From assembly GCF_003014535.1 (NCBI RefSeq), contig NZ_PYGD01000003.1:186001-250000 (forward strand): a stretch of 64,000 bases of DNA, read 5' to 3'. The translations under genes and the position numbers were made by a program. The notes beneath the pieces are model-generated. The model was not told the DNA's origin, ran no database searches, and worked only from the letters and a program-made list of their open reading frames with translations. This stretch comes from Taibaiella chishuiensis (GTDB lineage: Bacteria > Bacteroidota > Bacteroidia > Chitinophagales > Chitinophagaceae). This document shows positions 42,571 through 51,660 of this stretch, piece after piece; position 1 is the stretch's first letter; each line of letters begins with the position of its first letter.

Positions 42571-43362
42571 ATGAAAACAACAACTCTGCAGCTGATAAGA
42601 AATGCCACGGTATTGTTCAACTATGGCGGGTTCCGCTTCCTTATCGACCCGATGCTGGCTACTCCCGGCGCTTACCCGGCGCTGCCCGGCACCCCCCATG
42701 CGCATTTGCGTAATCCTTTAACCTCCTTGCCGGTACCGGTAACGGCGCTTACCGACCCCGATGCCATCGTAGTGACCCACCTGCATCCCGACCATTGGGA
42801 TAAAGCTGCGATGGAACTATTGCCCAAAGACAAACCCGTATATGCACAAAATGATAATGATGCAGACAACATACGGGCTGCGGGTTTTACCGCGGTGCAG
42901 GTATTCGGCGATACGGCCATCGGCGCGGTACGTTTACGGAAAATGCCGGGGCAGCATGGTTCCGACGAGGCTTATGCCGATCCGCAGATGGCGGCCGTAC
43001 TGGGTGCTGCTGCCGGCCTGTACTTCAGTCTGCCGGGCGCACCGTCGGTTTATTTCGTGGGCGATACCATATGGATCGATGCCGTAGCGGAAAACCTGCA
43101 GCAATTGCAGCCTGATATCGTAGTACTCAATGCCGGCGAGGCCAGGCTCGATGCTTTCGGACCGATCATTATGGGGCAGGAAGATGTACTGCGTGTACAC
43201 CGGCTATTGCCCCGGGCCCGTATCGTAGCGATCCATATGGAGGCGCTCAACCATTGTGTGCTGAGCCGGGAGTCGCTCCGGGCCTATGTTACAGCGCATG
43301 GCATGGATGCCCATGTGTTTATACCTGCAGATGGGGAAATATTGGATTTTAGTGTTGAATAG
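42571..43362 (+). CDS. MBL-fold metal-dependent hydrolase, UlaG-like
   Basis: The protein has 263 residues from ATG 42571. The metallo-beta-lactamase motif is intact: His70-x-His72-x-Asp74-His75 in VTHLHPDHWD. The next ligand regions are PGQHGSDEAY and YFVGDTIW, and a later AIHMEALNH supplies the last His. The N-terminal LIRNATVLFNYGGFRFLIDPM is the UlaG/L-ascorbate-6-phosphate lactonase type of start. The substrate is unknown; no ascorbate genes are near. There is no signal peptide, so it is cytoplasmic. The AraC gene upstream may regulate it (inference only). Confidence 0.85.
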   Translation: MKTTTLQLIRNATVLFNYGGFRFLIDPMLATPGAYPALPGTPHAHLRNPLTSLPVPVTALTDPDAIVVTHLHPDHWDKAAMELLPKDKPVYAQNDNDADNIRAAGFTAVQVFGDTAIGAVRLRKMPGQHGSDEAYADPQMAAVLGAAAGLYFSLPGAPSVYFVGDTIWIDAVAENLQQLQPDIVVLNAGEARLDAFGPIIMGQEDVLRVHRLLPRARIVAIHMEALNHCVLSRESLRAYVTAHGMDAHVFIPADGEILDFSVE

Positions 43363-43545
43363 CAGGCAAAAAACAGGAAGAGGGCAGCTACGAAACACAG
43401 GAAACTGGTATGTGTATTGAACTGGCGCAAGCGGCCGGGTGGCCGGCGATAGCCTTGTAGGCGCTATACTCCCGCTATGCAACCCGGTATCCTGTCAAAG
43501 GCCAGCCCCCGTTTACGTAAATAGAATGGCGATGGTACCGGAAGT

Positions 43546-43574
43546 AAACCGCGGAGCGATCTGCGGTTTTTTTA
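43546..43574 (+). terminator. Terminator upstream of blaI
   Basis: AAACCGCGGA (43546-43555) pairs with TCTGCGGTTT (43560-43569) with a G-T wobble, followed by a T-run. It lies 184 bases after the MBL stop in a 315-base gap that otherwise holds only the blaI promoter region. Confidence 0.7.
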
Positions 43575-43614
43575 ATGAACCGCGACCTGGTTGTTTAAAA
43601 AAAATGAAAAAATA

Positions 43615-43645
43615 TTTGGCAACTACGAAAAGTATCGTACATTTG
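43615..43645 (+). promoter_or_regulatory. Strong promoter of the blaI-blaR1 operon
   Basis: TTTG (43615-43618), exactly 19 bases, then TACATTTG (43638-43645): a full consensus match, 32 bases before the ATG at 43678. Confidence 0.88.
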
Positions 43646-43662
43646 CTACGAACTAATTCGTA
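43624..43662 (+). promoter_or_regulatory. Double BlaI-type operator
   Basis: Two identical dyads TACGA-N6-TCGTA lie at 43624-43639 and 43647-43662, offset by exactly 23 bp (about two helical turns). The first sits between -33 and -7 and the second just after the -7 box, so occupancy would block RNA polymerase. The second is extended to CTACGAA-ctaa-TTCGTAG. This is the natural site for the BlaI repressor encoded next. Confidence 0.8.
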
Positions 43663-43677
43663 GGTAGATTTACATCC

Positions 43678-44043
43678 ATGAAAAATATCAAACCGACAGA
43701 GAGTGAACTGGAGATCCTGAATGTGATCTGGGAAAAGGGAGCGGCCACGGTACGTGAAGTGCACGAGGTGCTTGAAAAGCAGAAGCCGTCGGGGTATACC
43801 ACTACCTTAAAGCTGATGCAGATTATGTTTGAAAAAGACCTGCTGCTGCGCGAAGCTTCCGGCAAGACCCATATTTATAGGGCTGCCATAGGTAAAGAAG
43901 CAGTGCAGGGCCAGATCGTACAACGTATGATCGATAATGTATTCAGCGGTTCCGCAGCCCAACTGGTGATGCAGGCCCTGGGTAACAGCAGCACTTCGGC
44001 TGAAGAGCTGGATGAAATAAGAAAGTACCTGAAATCGTTATAA
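43678..44043 (+). CDS. blaI: BlaI/MecI/CopY-family repressor
   Basis: The protein has 121 residues with the BlaI winged-helix fold. It starts KNIKPTESELEILNVIWEKG, the conserved first helix with an E-x-E-I-L-x-V-x-W core. The recognition helix follows in ATVREVHEVLEKQKPSGYTTTLKLM. The BlaI cleavage region is expected near residue 100. Proteolysis triggered by the M56 protein downstream relieves repression. The gene is 78 bases before blaR1 and both lie behind the double operator, so it is autoregulated (inference). Confidence 0.93.
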   Translation: MKNIKPTESELEILNVIWEKGAATVREVHEVLEKQKPSGYTTTLKLMQIMFEKDLLLREASGKTHIYRAAIGKEAVQGQIVQRMIDNVFSGSAAQLVMQALGNSSTSAEELDEIRKYLKSL

Positions 44044-44121
44044 AACAACATTGTAAAGCGCTTGTGATGCCCTTTGCAACCGGTGTCGCAAAAAATCAAA
44101 CCTATTAACCTTTACCCGGCG

Positions 44122-46281
44122 ATGAACGAATTCTTACTACAACACCAATCCTTACTCCAGGCGCTTGGCCTGGCCATGTTGCACTCTTTAGGGCAGGGTT
44201 TTATACTCTTCCTGGTCCTGAAAATAATACTGCCTTTGGTTCCGGGCAAAAGGGCCAATGCCCGTTACCTGATCAGTTATACGGCATTGATCGCGCTCTT
44301 CGGCGGTTTTATGTACACCTTTTTTGCCGAATGGCAGGCTGCGAAGCTGGCAGCCGGGTTCAGCATACAGGAACATATTACCGCGGCCCCCGTCCTGGCC
44401 GGTAACGCGGATATCGTATCCCCTAACGGCAGCTGGCAGTTTTCCCTGGGACATTACCTCGATACCTTCCGTCGTTACCTGCCGCTGATGGCGCTGGGTT
44501 ACGCCTTTGGTATCAGTATACTTTGCTGCCGGATGATCTGGCAACTCTTCAGGGTACAGTCGTTGCGCAGGGAAGTAATTGACCCCGGCGAGCAGCTGAA
44601 CCAGGCGTTCCTGGCGCTTCGCGGGCGCATAGGCTGGAGCCATAAGGTTGTTGTAAAGTTGTCGCGCAAGGTAAACGTACCGGTGGTGTTCGGTCACCTG
44701 AAACCGCTGGTATTATTACCGGTAGCATTGGTCAGCAAGCTGGATGTACAACAGCTTGAAGCCATCCTGCTCCACGAGATCGGGCATGTAAGAAGGCACG
44801 ACTACCTGTTCAACATGATACAGTCGGCTATCGAAACGCTCCTGTTTTTCAATCCCTTTACCCGCTGGATCGCTACCAATATCCGCCTGGAGCGTGAGCA
44901 TTGCTGCGACGACTTCGTCGTGAAGCATACCCGGCAATCGTTGCCTTACGCTTATGTATTGCTGGCGCTTGAGGAGTACCGTTCGGGTTCCCTGTCGCCG
45001 GCCATGGCAGCCGACGGCAACAGTAAATCACCATTATTTAACCGTATTAAACGTATTACAACCATGACATCTTCAAAGCAAAAAAAGCAGAGGAACCTGG
45101 GGGCCGTTACCGTGCTGGTACTGGTAGCCGCCATGGTCTGCTTTGTAACGGCTTTCAGCCAGGATAAAAAAGAAACACCCGTAACCACACCTGCAGCGGC
45201 ACAAACGGCTAGCGAACAAGCTGCCGAAACCGGAGCGGACAACGATCAGCAGGCGCAACAAAATAAAAACAAACAACAAAAAGAAACTGCAGGCGACGAC
45301 GATGGCCCGGCAAATACCATGACCGCCAAAGAAGCTATGGACATCGCTAAACAGGCTATGACCGTTGCTAATAAGTCCATGAAGGAGATCGATTGGAACA
45401 AGATCAGGAGCGATGCGGAAAAAGCCAGTAAAGAAATCGACTGGGATGCGATCGGCCAATCGCTCGAACAGGCCAAAGCCTCTATCGATGCCATAGATTG
45501 GAACGAAGTACGCCAGTCGGTAAAAGAAGCCCAATCCTCTATAGACTGGTCGGAAGTGAACAAAGCTATGAAAGAGGCCTCCAAAGAAGTAGATAAGGCC
45601 ATGAAAGAGCTGGATAGCGAGCTTAAAAAAGAAGAAGGCAAACATTCTTCCAACCTGCAAAGCCGTGCGCGCACGGAAGCCGACCTGGCCGCAACACACG
45701 AAAGAACGGAGGAGGCTATGCGCCTTCAAAATGAAGCTATAGCCCGCCAGGACGTTGCCATAGCCCGCCAGAGAGATGAGATCCGTAAACAGCAGGCTGC
45801 TGTCGATGATGCGCAACGTAAGGCACAACAGAAACAAGACGAAGCCATCCGTAGACAACGGGCGGCTATGGACCAGGCGCAACGTATGGCAAGGCTGAAA
45901 CAGGACGAGGCCCTGCGGAAACAGGATGCAGCACGGGAATATGGACAACGTATGGCTCGTGTAAAGCAAGAGGAAGCTATAAGAAAACAAGAGGCCGCAA
46001 TCCGCAAACAGGAAGAGGCGGTAAGACGTTACGAAGACCGCGTACGCCGCACGGAAGCGCAGCAGGCCAGGGTGGATAATAAATCCAAAAGAGAATCTGA
46101 TGCGCTGGTCGATAAACTCGCCGAAATGGGCTTAGTCAATAAAGCCGGCAATTTCAAAGTACATATCGCTAAAAACAAACTGGAGATCGATGGTAAAGAG
46201 CAGCCCGAAGCCATTGCACGCGAATTCCGTTCTTATATGGCCGATGGCAAGACCATGACCATTACGGTAAGCAACAACTAA
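44122..46281 (+). CDS. BlaR1-like M56 zinc protease with coiled-coil sensor region
   Basis: The protein has 719 residues from ATG 44122. The N-terminal part has four membrane spans (about 10-130 and at 325-347). The cytoplasmic protease has zinc motif HEIGH (His218, Glu219, His222) and a later E-x-x-x-C-C-D-D element (LEREHCCDD). In the family this cleaves BlaI. Unusually, the extracytoplasmic part (about 350-719) has no penicillin-binding domain. It has a Lys/Gln/Ala linker, four I-D-W units 16-19 residues apart (about 421-472), and a Gln/Arg/Lys/Glu-rich coiled-coil (about 530-655), then a short globular end (GLVNKAGNFKVHIAKNKLEIDG). So the ligand is probably not a beta-lactam. Confidence 0.85.
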   Translation: MNEFLLQHQSLLQALGLAMLHSLGQGFILFLVLKIILPLVPGKRANARYLISYTALIALFGGFMYTFFAEWQAAKLAAGFSIQEHITAAPVLAGNADIVSPNGSWQFSLGHYLDTFRRYLPLMALGYAFGISILCCRMIWQLFRVQSLRREVIDPGEQLNQAFLALRGRIGWSHKVVVKLSRKVNVPVVFGHLKPLVLLPVALVSKLDVQQLEAILLHEIGHVRRHDYLFNMIQSAIETLLFFNPFTRWIATNIRLEREHCCDDFVVKHTRQSLPYAYVLLALEEYRSGSLSPAMAADGNSKSPLFNRIKRITTMTSSKQKKQRNLGAVTVLVLVAAMVCFVTAFSQDKKETPVTTPAAAQTASEQAAETGADNDQQAQQNKNKQQKETAGDDDGPANTMTAKEAMDIAKQAMTVANKSMKEIDWNKIRSDAEKASKEIDWDAIGQSLEQAKASIDAIDWNEVRQSVKEAQSSIDWSEVNKAMKEASKEVDKAMKELDSELKKEEGKHSSNLQSRARTEADLAATHERTEEAMRLQNEAIARQDVAIARQRDEIRKQQAAVDDAQRKAQQKQDEAIRRQRAAMDQAQRMARLKQDEALRKQDAAREYGQRMARVKQEEAIRKQEAAIRKQEEAVRRYEDRVRRTEAQQARVDNKSKRESDALVDKLAEMGLVNKAGNFKVHIAKNKLEIDGKEQPEAIAREFRSYMADGKTMTITVSNN

Positions 46282-46297
46282 TTAGCCTATTCAGCGA

Positions 46298-46340
46298 AAT
46301 GCCCCTGTCCTGCGGTTTTCAGGCCGTTTACAGGGGCATT
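46298..46340 (+). terminator. Terminator-like hairpin after blaR1
   Basis: AATGCCCCTG (46298-46307) pairs with CAGGGGCATT (46331-46340) over a 23-base loop. The T-run is weak, so it may be a processing or weak termination site. Confidence 0.55.
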
Positions 46341-46384
46341 GTTATGCCTGGTATGTCATCAGGCAGCGTAATTATATTCTTGTT

Positions 46385-48418
46385 TTATTGCTTAGGATCG
46401 GCAGGCGGCGCTTTTTTATAGGTATTGAAGAGGCGGTAGGCAAGCGTTACGGCGGCTTGTTCGGGTTTCTCGGTATAGGTATAGTCTTCCCTGCTTACGA
46501 TCTCCTTCCCGCTTTTGTCGGTTACGAAATAGGTAATGGTTTTCTTGCTGCCGTTACGGGAAAATTTGAGCGTGACTTCGGGGGCGGGTATGCTGCGGTC
46601 GGATACCCAATTGATATTGCAGGATTTTAACCGGTCTACGATCACAGCATCGGGTGTACCGATCACGGACAGGCGCATATTGGGCCTGAGTTCGGAGAAA
46701 GGCAGCAACTGCGGATAGGTAACATAGAAGCCATACAGGCTTTCGTTATAGGCCGCTTTGTTTTTACGCGCCTGGGCGCATTCCGCCATGGCTTCGTAAC
46801 TGCGGGCAATCAATAGCTTTTCGTATTCCGCATCGATGCGTACATCACTTAATATCTCGCGCAACAGTTTTTCCGCATCGGTGTAATTGTTTTTCTTCAT
46901 TTGCAGCCGGGCCATATACAGCCTGAAGTATTTTTTGATCAGCGGTCGCTGGTCGTCTTTCAGTTCCTGGGCAAACTTCTGGTAAAAGAACTGGGTGCTG
47001 AAGTCCCGCATCAGGTACCAGATCTCGTCCCAGCTTACGGTGCTCTCGGTCGAGAACAGCCGGTAGATCACCAGGTCGCGCTCGGGGTTCATGGCAAACT
47101 GGTTGACGATCAGGTATTGCAGCAGGTATTTGGCGCTGCTCTGCTGGGCCAGGCCGCTCAGTGCCACTGGGCTGTACAACCAGTTGCGGTTTTCAAATTT
47201 TACCTGCTGGATCCGGCTGATGTTGTTCATCAGTTTGATCATATTGATGCTGAAATCGTAATGGCTTTGCCCCAGCGTAGTGCCGATATGCACTTCCTTA
47301 AACTGTTCGGCCTTTTTGATATACCGTTCGCTTTCCGCCACATCGCCGTTATACATACAGCAACGGGCCAGGGCTATATTGTACCAGCCAAAGCCCGGGG
47401 TAGAGCCTGAGGCCTTGATCATATCCTTCATATTCTGGATGCCGGTCTCCGGTTTGCCTTTATAAATATCCAGCAGCGACGAATAATAGGCCCACTCCTG
47501 CAGCCGCTTATCGCCCTGGTCCTGTGTGCGGGCAATGTTGTAGTGGAAAGCCGCCTGGCGGAAGTCGCCGCAGATCGAAAGGAAAGTAGCATAGTTGTTA
47601 TGAGAAAAAATGGAATAATTCCTCATCCGGTCATAATACCGGGCTGCCGAGTCGATGTTTAAGGCGTAACTGTACAACATGGCTTTGTAGTGGTATACGC
47701 TCTGCATCTCGCTTTCTTCATAACCGGGCTGGAACAGCGCGCTGTTCAGCCTTTTGTCGGTCCGTATCTTTTTGAATGCGGAATCGAGGAAGGCATTGGC
47801 CAGCTGTTCGTTTTCGGGAATGCTGTTTTTAAGGAAGGGGTATTTGGCCTTGGTATAAAAACGGTTGCGGTGTACGGTCCAGGCCAGGTAGTTATAACTC
47901 TGCATGTAGAACTCGCGCTGGAAGTTCCAGCGCTGCGACCTTCTGATCACGTTGTAGGCGTCCTGCGGCTGTTCCACGTTATTGTAACATTCCATCAGGT
48001 TATACGCCACCAGCGAATAATCGAGCTGGAAGCGGTAAGCCGGGAAATAGGTCATCAGGTCGGAAGTGCGGGTGCGCAGCATCCGGGCATAGTCGCGTTC
48101 GATCTGGGCCAGGGCCCTGCGTAACGGGATAATGGCATTTTTGTAACCCAGGTAGTCGGCAGCGTGGTTTACCTTGTACATGCCCTCGTACAACCAACCC
48201 ACATAATAGCTGCTGTCGGTGCGGATAAACTCCCGCGAGCGGGGCAGGGCATCGTCGCTTTCAGGATCTGTGCCGGTACGCTTCGCATCTATTTCATATC
48301 TTTTCTGCGCATTACGCGGATGGGCTACAGGCGGGCCCACCTGCGCCTGCAAACCGCCAGGGGTAACCAGGAAAATATATATAAAGAATAGCGTAAGTCT
48401 TAAGGCTGCTCGTAACAT
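46385..48418 (-). CDS. Exported TPR-like protein of unknown function
   Basis: The protein has 677 residues from ATG 48418; a TTG one codon upstream is rejected. A signal peptide ends near GGLQAQ-V (residue 26). Most of the rest (about 60-560) is helical with tetratricopeptide-like pairs, for example YYDRMRNYSIFSHNNYATFL, WYNIALARCCMYNGDVAESE and ARLQMKKNNYTDAEKLLREI. The C-terminus (about 590-660) is beta-like with KFSRNGSKKTITYFVTDKSG. It resembles the large exported scaffold proteins of Bacteroidota but I recognise no family. It converges on the blaR1 gene. Confidence 0.7.
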   Translation of the reverse strand: MLRAALRLTLFFIYIFLVTPGGLQAQVGPPVAHPRNAQKRYEIDAKRTGTDPESDDALPRSREFIRTDSSYYVGWLYEGMYKVNHAADYLGYKNAIIPLRRALAQIERDYARMLRTRTSDLMTYFPAYRFQLDYSLVAYNLMECYNNVEQPQDAYNVIRRSQRWNFQREFYMQSYNYLAWTVHRNRFYTKAKYPFLKNSIPENEQLANAFLDSAFKKIRTDKRLNSALFQPGYEESEMQSVYHYKAMLYSYALNIDSAARYYDRMRNYSIFSHNNYATFLSICGDFRQAAFHYNIARTQDQGDKRLQEWAYYSSLLDIYKGKPETGIQNMKDMIKASGSTPGFGWYNIALARCCMYNGDVAESERYIKKAEQFKEVHIGTTLGQSHYDFSINMIKLMNNISRIQQVKFENRNWLYSPVALSGLAQQSSAKYLLQYLIVNQFAMNPERDLVIYRLFSTESTVSWDEIWYLMRDFSTQFFYQKFAQELKDDQRPLIKKYFRLYMARLQMKKNNYTDAEKLLREILSDVRIDAEYEKLLIARSYEAMAECAQARKNKAAYNESLYGFYVTYPQLLPFSELRPNMRLSVIGTPDAVIVDRLKSCNINWVSDRSIPAPEVTLKFSRNGSKKTITYFVTDKSGKEIVSREDYTYTEKPEQAAVTLAYRLFNTYKKAPPADPKQ

Positions 48419-48456
48419 CAAGGGTTTGGATATTAGTATATTCAGTTTCTAGCTAC

Positions 48457-48464
48457 CAAAAATA
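48457..48464 (-). promoter_or_regulatory. -7 promoter box TATTTTTG
   Basis: Minus strand TATTTTTG, 38 bases before the ATG at 48418, with no clear -33. Confidence 0.4.
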
Positions 48465-48539
48465 TCGAAATTTTACCCGCCATCCCAGGGGCATAAAAAT
48501 TATTATTTAAGCAGGCAGTTAATTAACTTCGCATTTCAG

Positions 48540-50489
48540 ATGATCGCTCCCGAATCCATACAACAGGTAATCAACCGAAGTGATATTGTAGATGTAATAG
48601 GCCAGTTCGTAAAACTCCGTAAACGCGGCACCAATTACATCGCAAATTGTCCTTTCCATAATGAAAAATCGCCCTCCTTTAATGTAAACCCCGCCAAAGG
48701 TATCTTTAAGTGCTTTGGTTGCGGCAAAGGCGGCGACGTAGTCTCCTTCGTGGAAGAGTACGAAAAGTTTTCGTTCGTGGAGGCTATTCGCTGGCTGGCC
48801 AATTATTACCAGATCGAGCTCAACGAAACCGAAGCGCCCGAAGAGTACAAGCAACAGCAGCAGATCGAGGAGAGCCTGCGTATTATCAACGAATTTGCCG
48901 TTCAGTACTTCCAGGATATCCTTACGAAGCATGAAGACGGACGCCTGATCGGCGGAAGTTATTTCCGGGAGCGGGGTTTCCGCGATAATATTATCGAACA
49001 GTTCCGCCTGGGGTATAGCCTCGACCGCTGGGATGCCTTTGTCATTGAGGCCAAAGCTAAAGGGTACAGCCTGGAACTGATGGAAAAGGCCGGCCTCATC
49101 AAGGTGCGCGATGGTAAGCCTTATGACAACTACCGCGGCCGGGTCATCTTCCCCATTTTCAGCGCTACCGGCAGGGTATTGGGCTTTGGCGCCCGTATCC
49201 TCAAAAAGGTTGAAAACGCGCCCAAATACGTCAATTCGCCGGAGAACGAATTGTATGTAAAGAATAAAGTGCTCTACGGGCTTTACCAGTCGCGGCAGAG
49301 CATTGCCAAACAAAATGAATGTTACCTCGTAGAAGGTTATACCGACGTGATCTCCCTGCACCAGGGCGGCATTACCAATGTAGTGGCCTCGAGCGGCACC
49401 TCGCTTACCGAAGGACAGCTGAAGCTGATCGGCAACCTTACACGTAATCTTACGATCCTTTATGATGGCGATGCCGCGGGTATCAAGGCTGCGATGCGCG
49501 GCCTGGATATGGCACTGGCCGAGAGTTTCAACGTAAAGCTCGTGTTGCTGCCGGATGGCGAGGATCCCGATAGCTTTATCCAGAAGTCGGGAGCGGCGGC
49601 CTTTACCGAATACGTTAACGAGCACAAACGCGATGTAATCGGCTTCCGGCTTGAAGTAGGGCTTAAGGATGTGGGTAACGACCCGGTAAAGAAATCGCAA
49701 TTGGTCAACGAGATCGCCGAAACCATCTCGAAGATCAATAAAACGGAGGACTTCAGCCTGCAGCAATACTATATCCGCGAAAGCGCCAACCAATTGCGTA
49801 TCGATGAGGAAGGCCTGATCAACCTCGTCAATAAATTTATCAGGGACCGCCTGCAGCAGGAGCAACGGCACCGCGAGCGGCAGGAAGAGCAGCAACAGCA
49901 GGATGAGCTGATGGCCATGATCGCTATGGAGAGCGAAGGCGTACCGGCCGATACCGGCGTCTCCAGTCTCGTACAGAGCGAGCATGAACGTAAAGAATGG
50001 CAATTGGTCCGTATGTTGCTCGAGTATGGCCATAAGCCTTTTAAGGAAGTGAGCTCGGTAGCTAAATATATCTTCGAAACCATCGATGTAGAACTGATGT
50101 CCAATCCGCTGGGCAAGAGAATGATGGAGGAGTATTATAACTACTGGATCACCGAACACCGTATCCCCGAGCTCAGCTATTTCAGCAACCACCCCGATAA
50201 GGTGATCAAACAAAAGGTGGCCGACATCCTGCACGAACCTTACGAGCCCAGTCATAACTGGACCGAAAGGCATAAGATAGAAGTGCTGTATGGCGAAATG
50301 ATCTATATCGAAGAGATCGAAAGTACCGTAGCTTACTTTGAATTAAAAGTGCTGCGCGAAATGATGCAGGAGAATATGACGCAGATGCAGACCGAGCAGG
50401 ATATACAAAAGCTGGCTACCCTGATGAAGGCGCAGCTGAGCCTGAAGACAAGAGAAAGGGAACTGATGTCGATCATCATCATCCGTTAG
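48540..50489 (+). CDS. dnaG: DNA primase
   Basis: The protein has 649 residues. The zinc-ribbon (CHC2) comes first: CPFHNEKSPSFNV (Cys38, His41) and FKCFGCGKGGD (Cys62, Cys65). The catalytic part follows (about 130-340), with the RNA-polymerase-like core RGRVIFPIFSATGRVLGFG and the TOPRIM Glu in LVEGYTD (about 268-274) and Asp residues in DGDAAG. The C-terminal helicase-binding region (about 440-649) is helical and Gln-rich. It lays RNA primers at the replication fork. In many bacteria rpoD is next to it; here it is followed by a TetR regulator instead. Confidence 0.96.
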   Translation: MIAPESIQQVINRSDIVDVIGQFVKLRKRGTNYIANCPFHNEKSPSFNVNPAKGIFKCFGCGKGGDVVSFVEEYEKFSFVEAIRWLANYYQIELNETEAPEEYKQQQQIEESLRIINEFAVQYFQDILTKHEDGRLIGGSYFRERGFRDNIIEQFRLGYSLDRWDAFVIEAKAKGYSLELMEKAGLIKVRDGKPYDNYRGRVIFPIFSATGRVLGFGARILKKVENAPKYVNSPENELYVKNKVLYGLYQSRQSIAKQNECYLVEGYTDVISLHQGGITNVVASSGTSLTEGQLKLIGNLTRNLTILYDGDAAGIKAAMRGLDMALAESFNVKLVLLPDGEDPDSFIQKSGAAAFTEYVNEHKRDVIGFRLEVGLKDVGNDPVKKSQLVNEIAETISKINKTEDFSLQQYYIRESANQLRIDEEGLINLVNKFIRDRLQQEQRHRERQEEQQQQDELMAMIAMESEGVPADTGVSSLVQSEHERKEWQLVRMLLEYGHKPFKEVSSVAKYIFETIDVELMSNPLGKRMMEEYYNYWITEHRIPELSYFSNHPDKVIKQKVADILHEPYEPSHNWTERHKIEVLYGEMIYIEEIESTVAYFELKVLREMMQENMTQMQTEQDIQKLATLMKAQLSLKTRERELMSIIIIR

Positions 50490-50592
50490 GCATCACACAT
50501 GCCTGAGCCTTGACTGGTGAAAATTCACGAATTTTCTTTTTTTTGAATACTTTCAAATCCTTATCTTGGACGATATTTCACAGACTATACCA

Positions 50593-51135
50593 ATGAACAG
50601 AAAACAGAGCATAGCAGAGAGTGCCTTGGCCCTGTTTGCCAAAAGGGGCTATGAAAATACTTCGACCCAGCTTATCGCCAAAGAGGCCGGCGTATCCGAA
50701 GCCCTGATCTTTAAACATTTCGGTAATAAGGAGAAGCTCCTTACTTTCATTATCAAAGAGGGGTATAAACGTATCGTCGAAAACAACCGGGGCACCTTCC
50801 AGGATAAAGACCCGCTTGCCTTCATCAATACCGTGATCGAACTGCCCTATAAGCTGGTGTGGGAAGAGCCCCAGTTCTGGGAGCTGCAGTACCGCCTGCT
50901 CGACCTGGAGGTATCGCTCAAACAACACGAACGTTTTATGCAGCCGCTGCATGCTATGCTGGTAAAAGCTTTCAAGGAATTAGGGTATGAGCAGCCGGAA
51001 AAAGAAACCGAACTCATCCTCATTTTTGTGGAAGCCTTCTGGAAATACCTGGTCGCACACCGCGAAGACAATAAATCGAAATACATCGAGCTGCAGAATT
51101 TTTTCAAGAATAAATATGCCATCCAGCAGGCCTGA
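50593..51135 (+). CDS. TetR-family transcriptional regulator
   Basis: The protein has 180 residues from ATG 50593; an upstream TTG start is possible but less likely. The N-terminal DNA-binding domain is a clear TetR helix-turn-helix: ALALFAKRGYENTSTQLIAKEAGVSEALIFKHFGNKEKLL (residues about 10-50). The all-helical ligand domain (about 55-180) gives no ligand. Adjacent genes are dnaG upstream and mgsA downstream (36 bases after its stop), so co-transcription with mgsA and ade is plausible but untested. Confidence 0.88.
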   Translation: MNRKQSIAESALALFAKRGYENTSTQLIAKEAGVSEALIFKHFGNKEKLLTFIIKEGYKRIVENNRGTFQDKDPLAFINTVIELPYKLVWEEPQFWELQYRLLDLEVSLKQHERFMQPLHAMLVKAFKELGYEQPEKETELILIFVEAFWKYLVAHREDNKSKYIELQNFFKNKYAIQQA

Positions 51136-51171
51136 TCAGGGACCTGTTCCGCCTAACGCAAAATAAGCTAC

Positions 51172-51636
51172 ATGAGTGCTGAAAGAATGCTGGGTCCTGC
51201 CAAACGTATAGCGCTGGTAGCGCACGATTACCGTAAGGCCGACCTGCTCGACTGGGCTTTGGGTCACAAGGAATTGCTGCTGCAGCACGACCTGTATGCT
51301 ACGGGTACGACCGGCAAAATGCTGGAAGAAAACCTGGGCTGCAGGATCACCAAATTGCTCAGCGGTCCGCTGGGCGGCGATCAGCAGATCGGCAGCCTTA
51401 TAGCACAGGGACAGATCGATATGCTGATCTTTTTCTGGGACCCGATGAATGCCCAGCCGCACGATACCGATGTAAAAGCGCTGCTGCGCCTGAGCGTGGT
51501 CTGGAACATACTGCTGGCCTGCGACCGCGCCACAGCCGACTTCCTGGTCTCTTCCCCCTATATGCATACCGCTTATAAGTCCCGCATGCCCGATTATACC
51601 GGTTACTTAACACGTGATATAGAAGAAGATCACTAA
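51172..51636 (+). CDS. mgsA: Methylglyoxal synthase
   Basis: The protein has 154 residues, matching E. coli MgsA in length. The phosphate-binding loop is ATGTTGKM (about 43-50), the catalytic base is Asp70 in SGPLGGDQQIG, and His97 lies in MNAQPHDTD. The N-terminal VAHD with His18 and Asp19 is conserved. It converts dihydroxyacetone phosphate to methylglyoxal and phosphate, a bypass that relieves sugar-phosphate build-up. The adenine deaminase gene follows by 24 bases, so they are likely co-transcribed. Confidence 0.95.
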   Translation: MSAERMLGPAKRIALVAHDYRKADLLDWALGHKELLLQHDLYATGTTGKMLEENLGCRITKLLSGPLGGDQQIGSLIAQGQIDMLIFFWDPMNAQPHDTDVKALLRLSVVWNILLACDRATADFLVSSPYMHTAYKSRMPDYTGYLTRDIEEDH

Positions 51637-51660
51637 TTTGCCGGCATAAAATCCAGAGGC

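Noticed and set aside
39134-43362. AmpC-fold and MBL-fold genes as part of a BlaI regulon
   Set aside because: No TACGA-N6-TCGTA dyad near their promoters, and their motifs point to other hydrolases.
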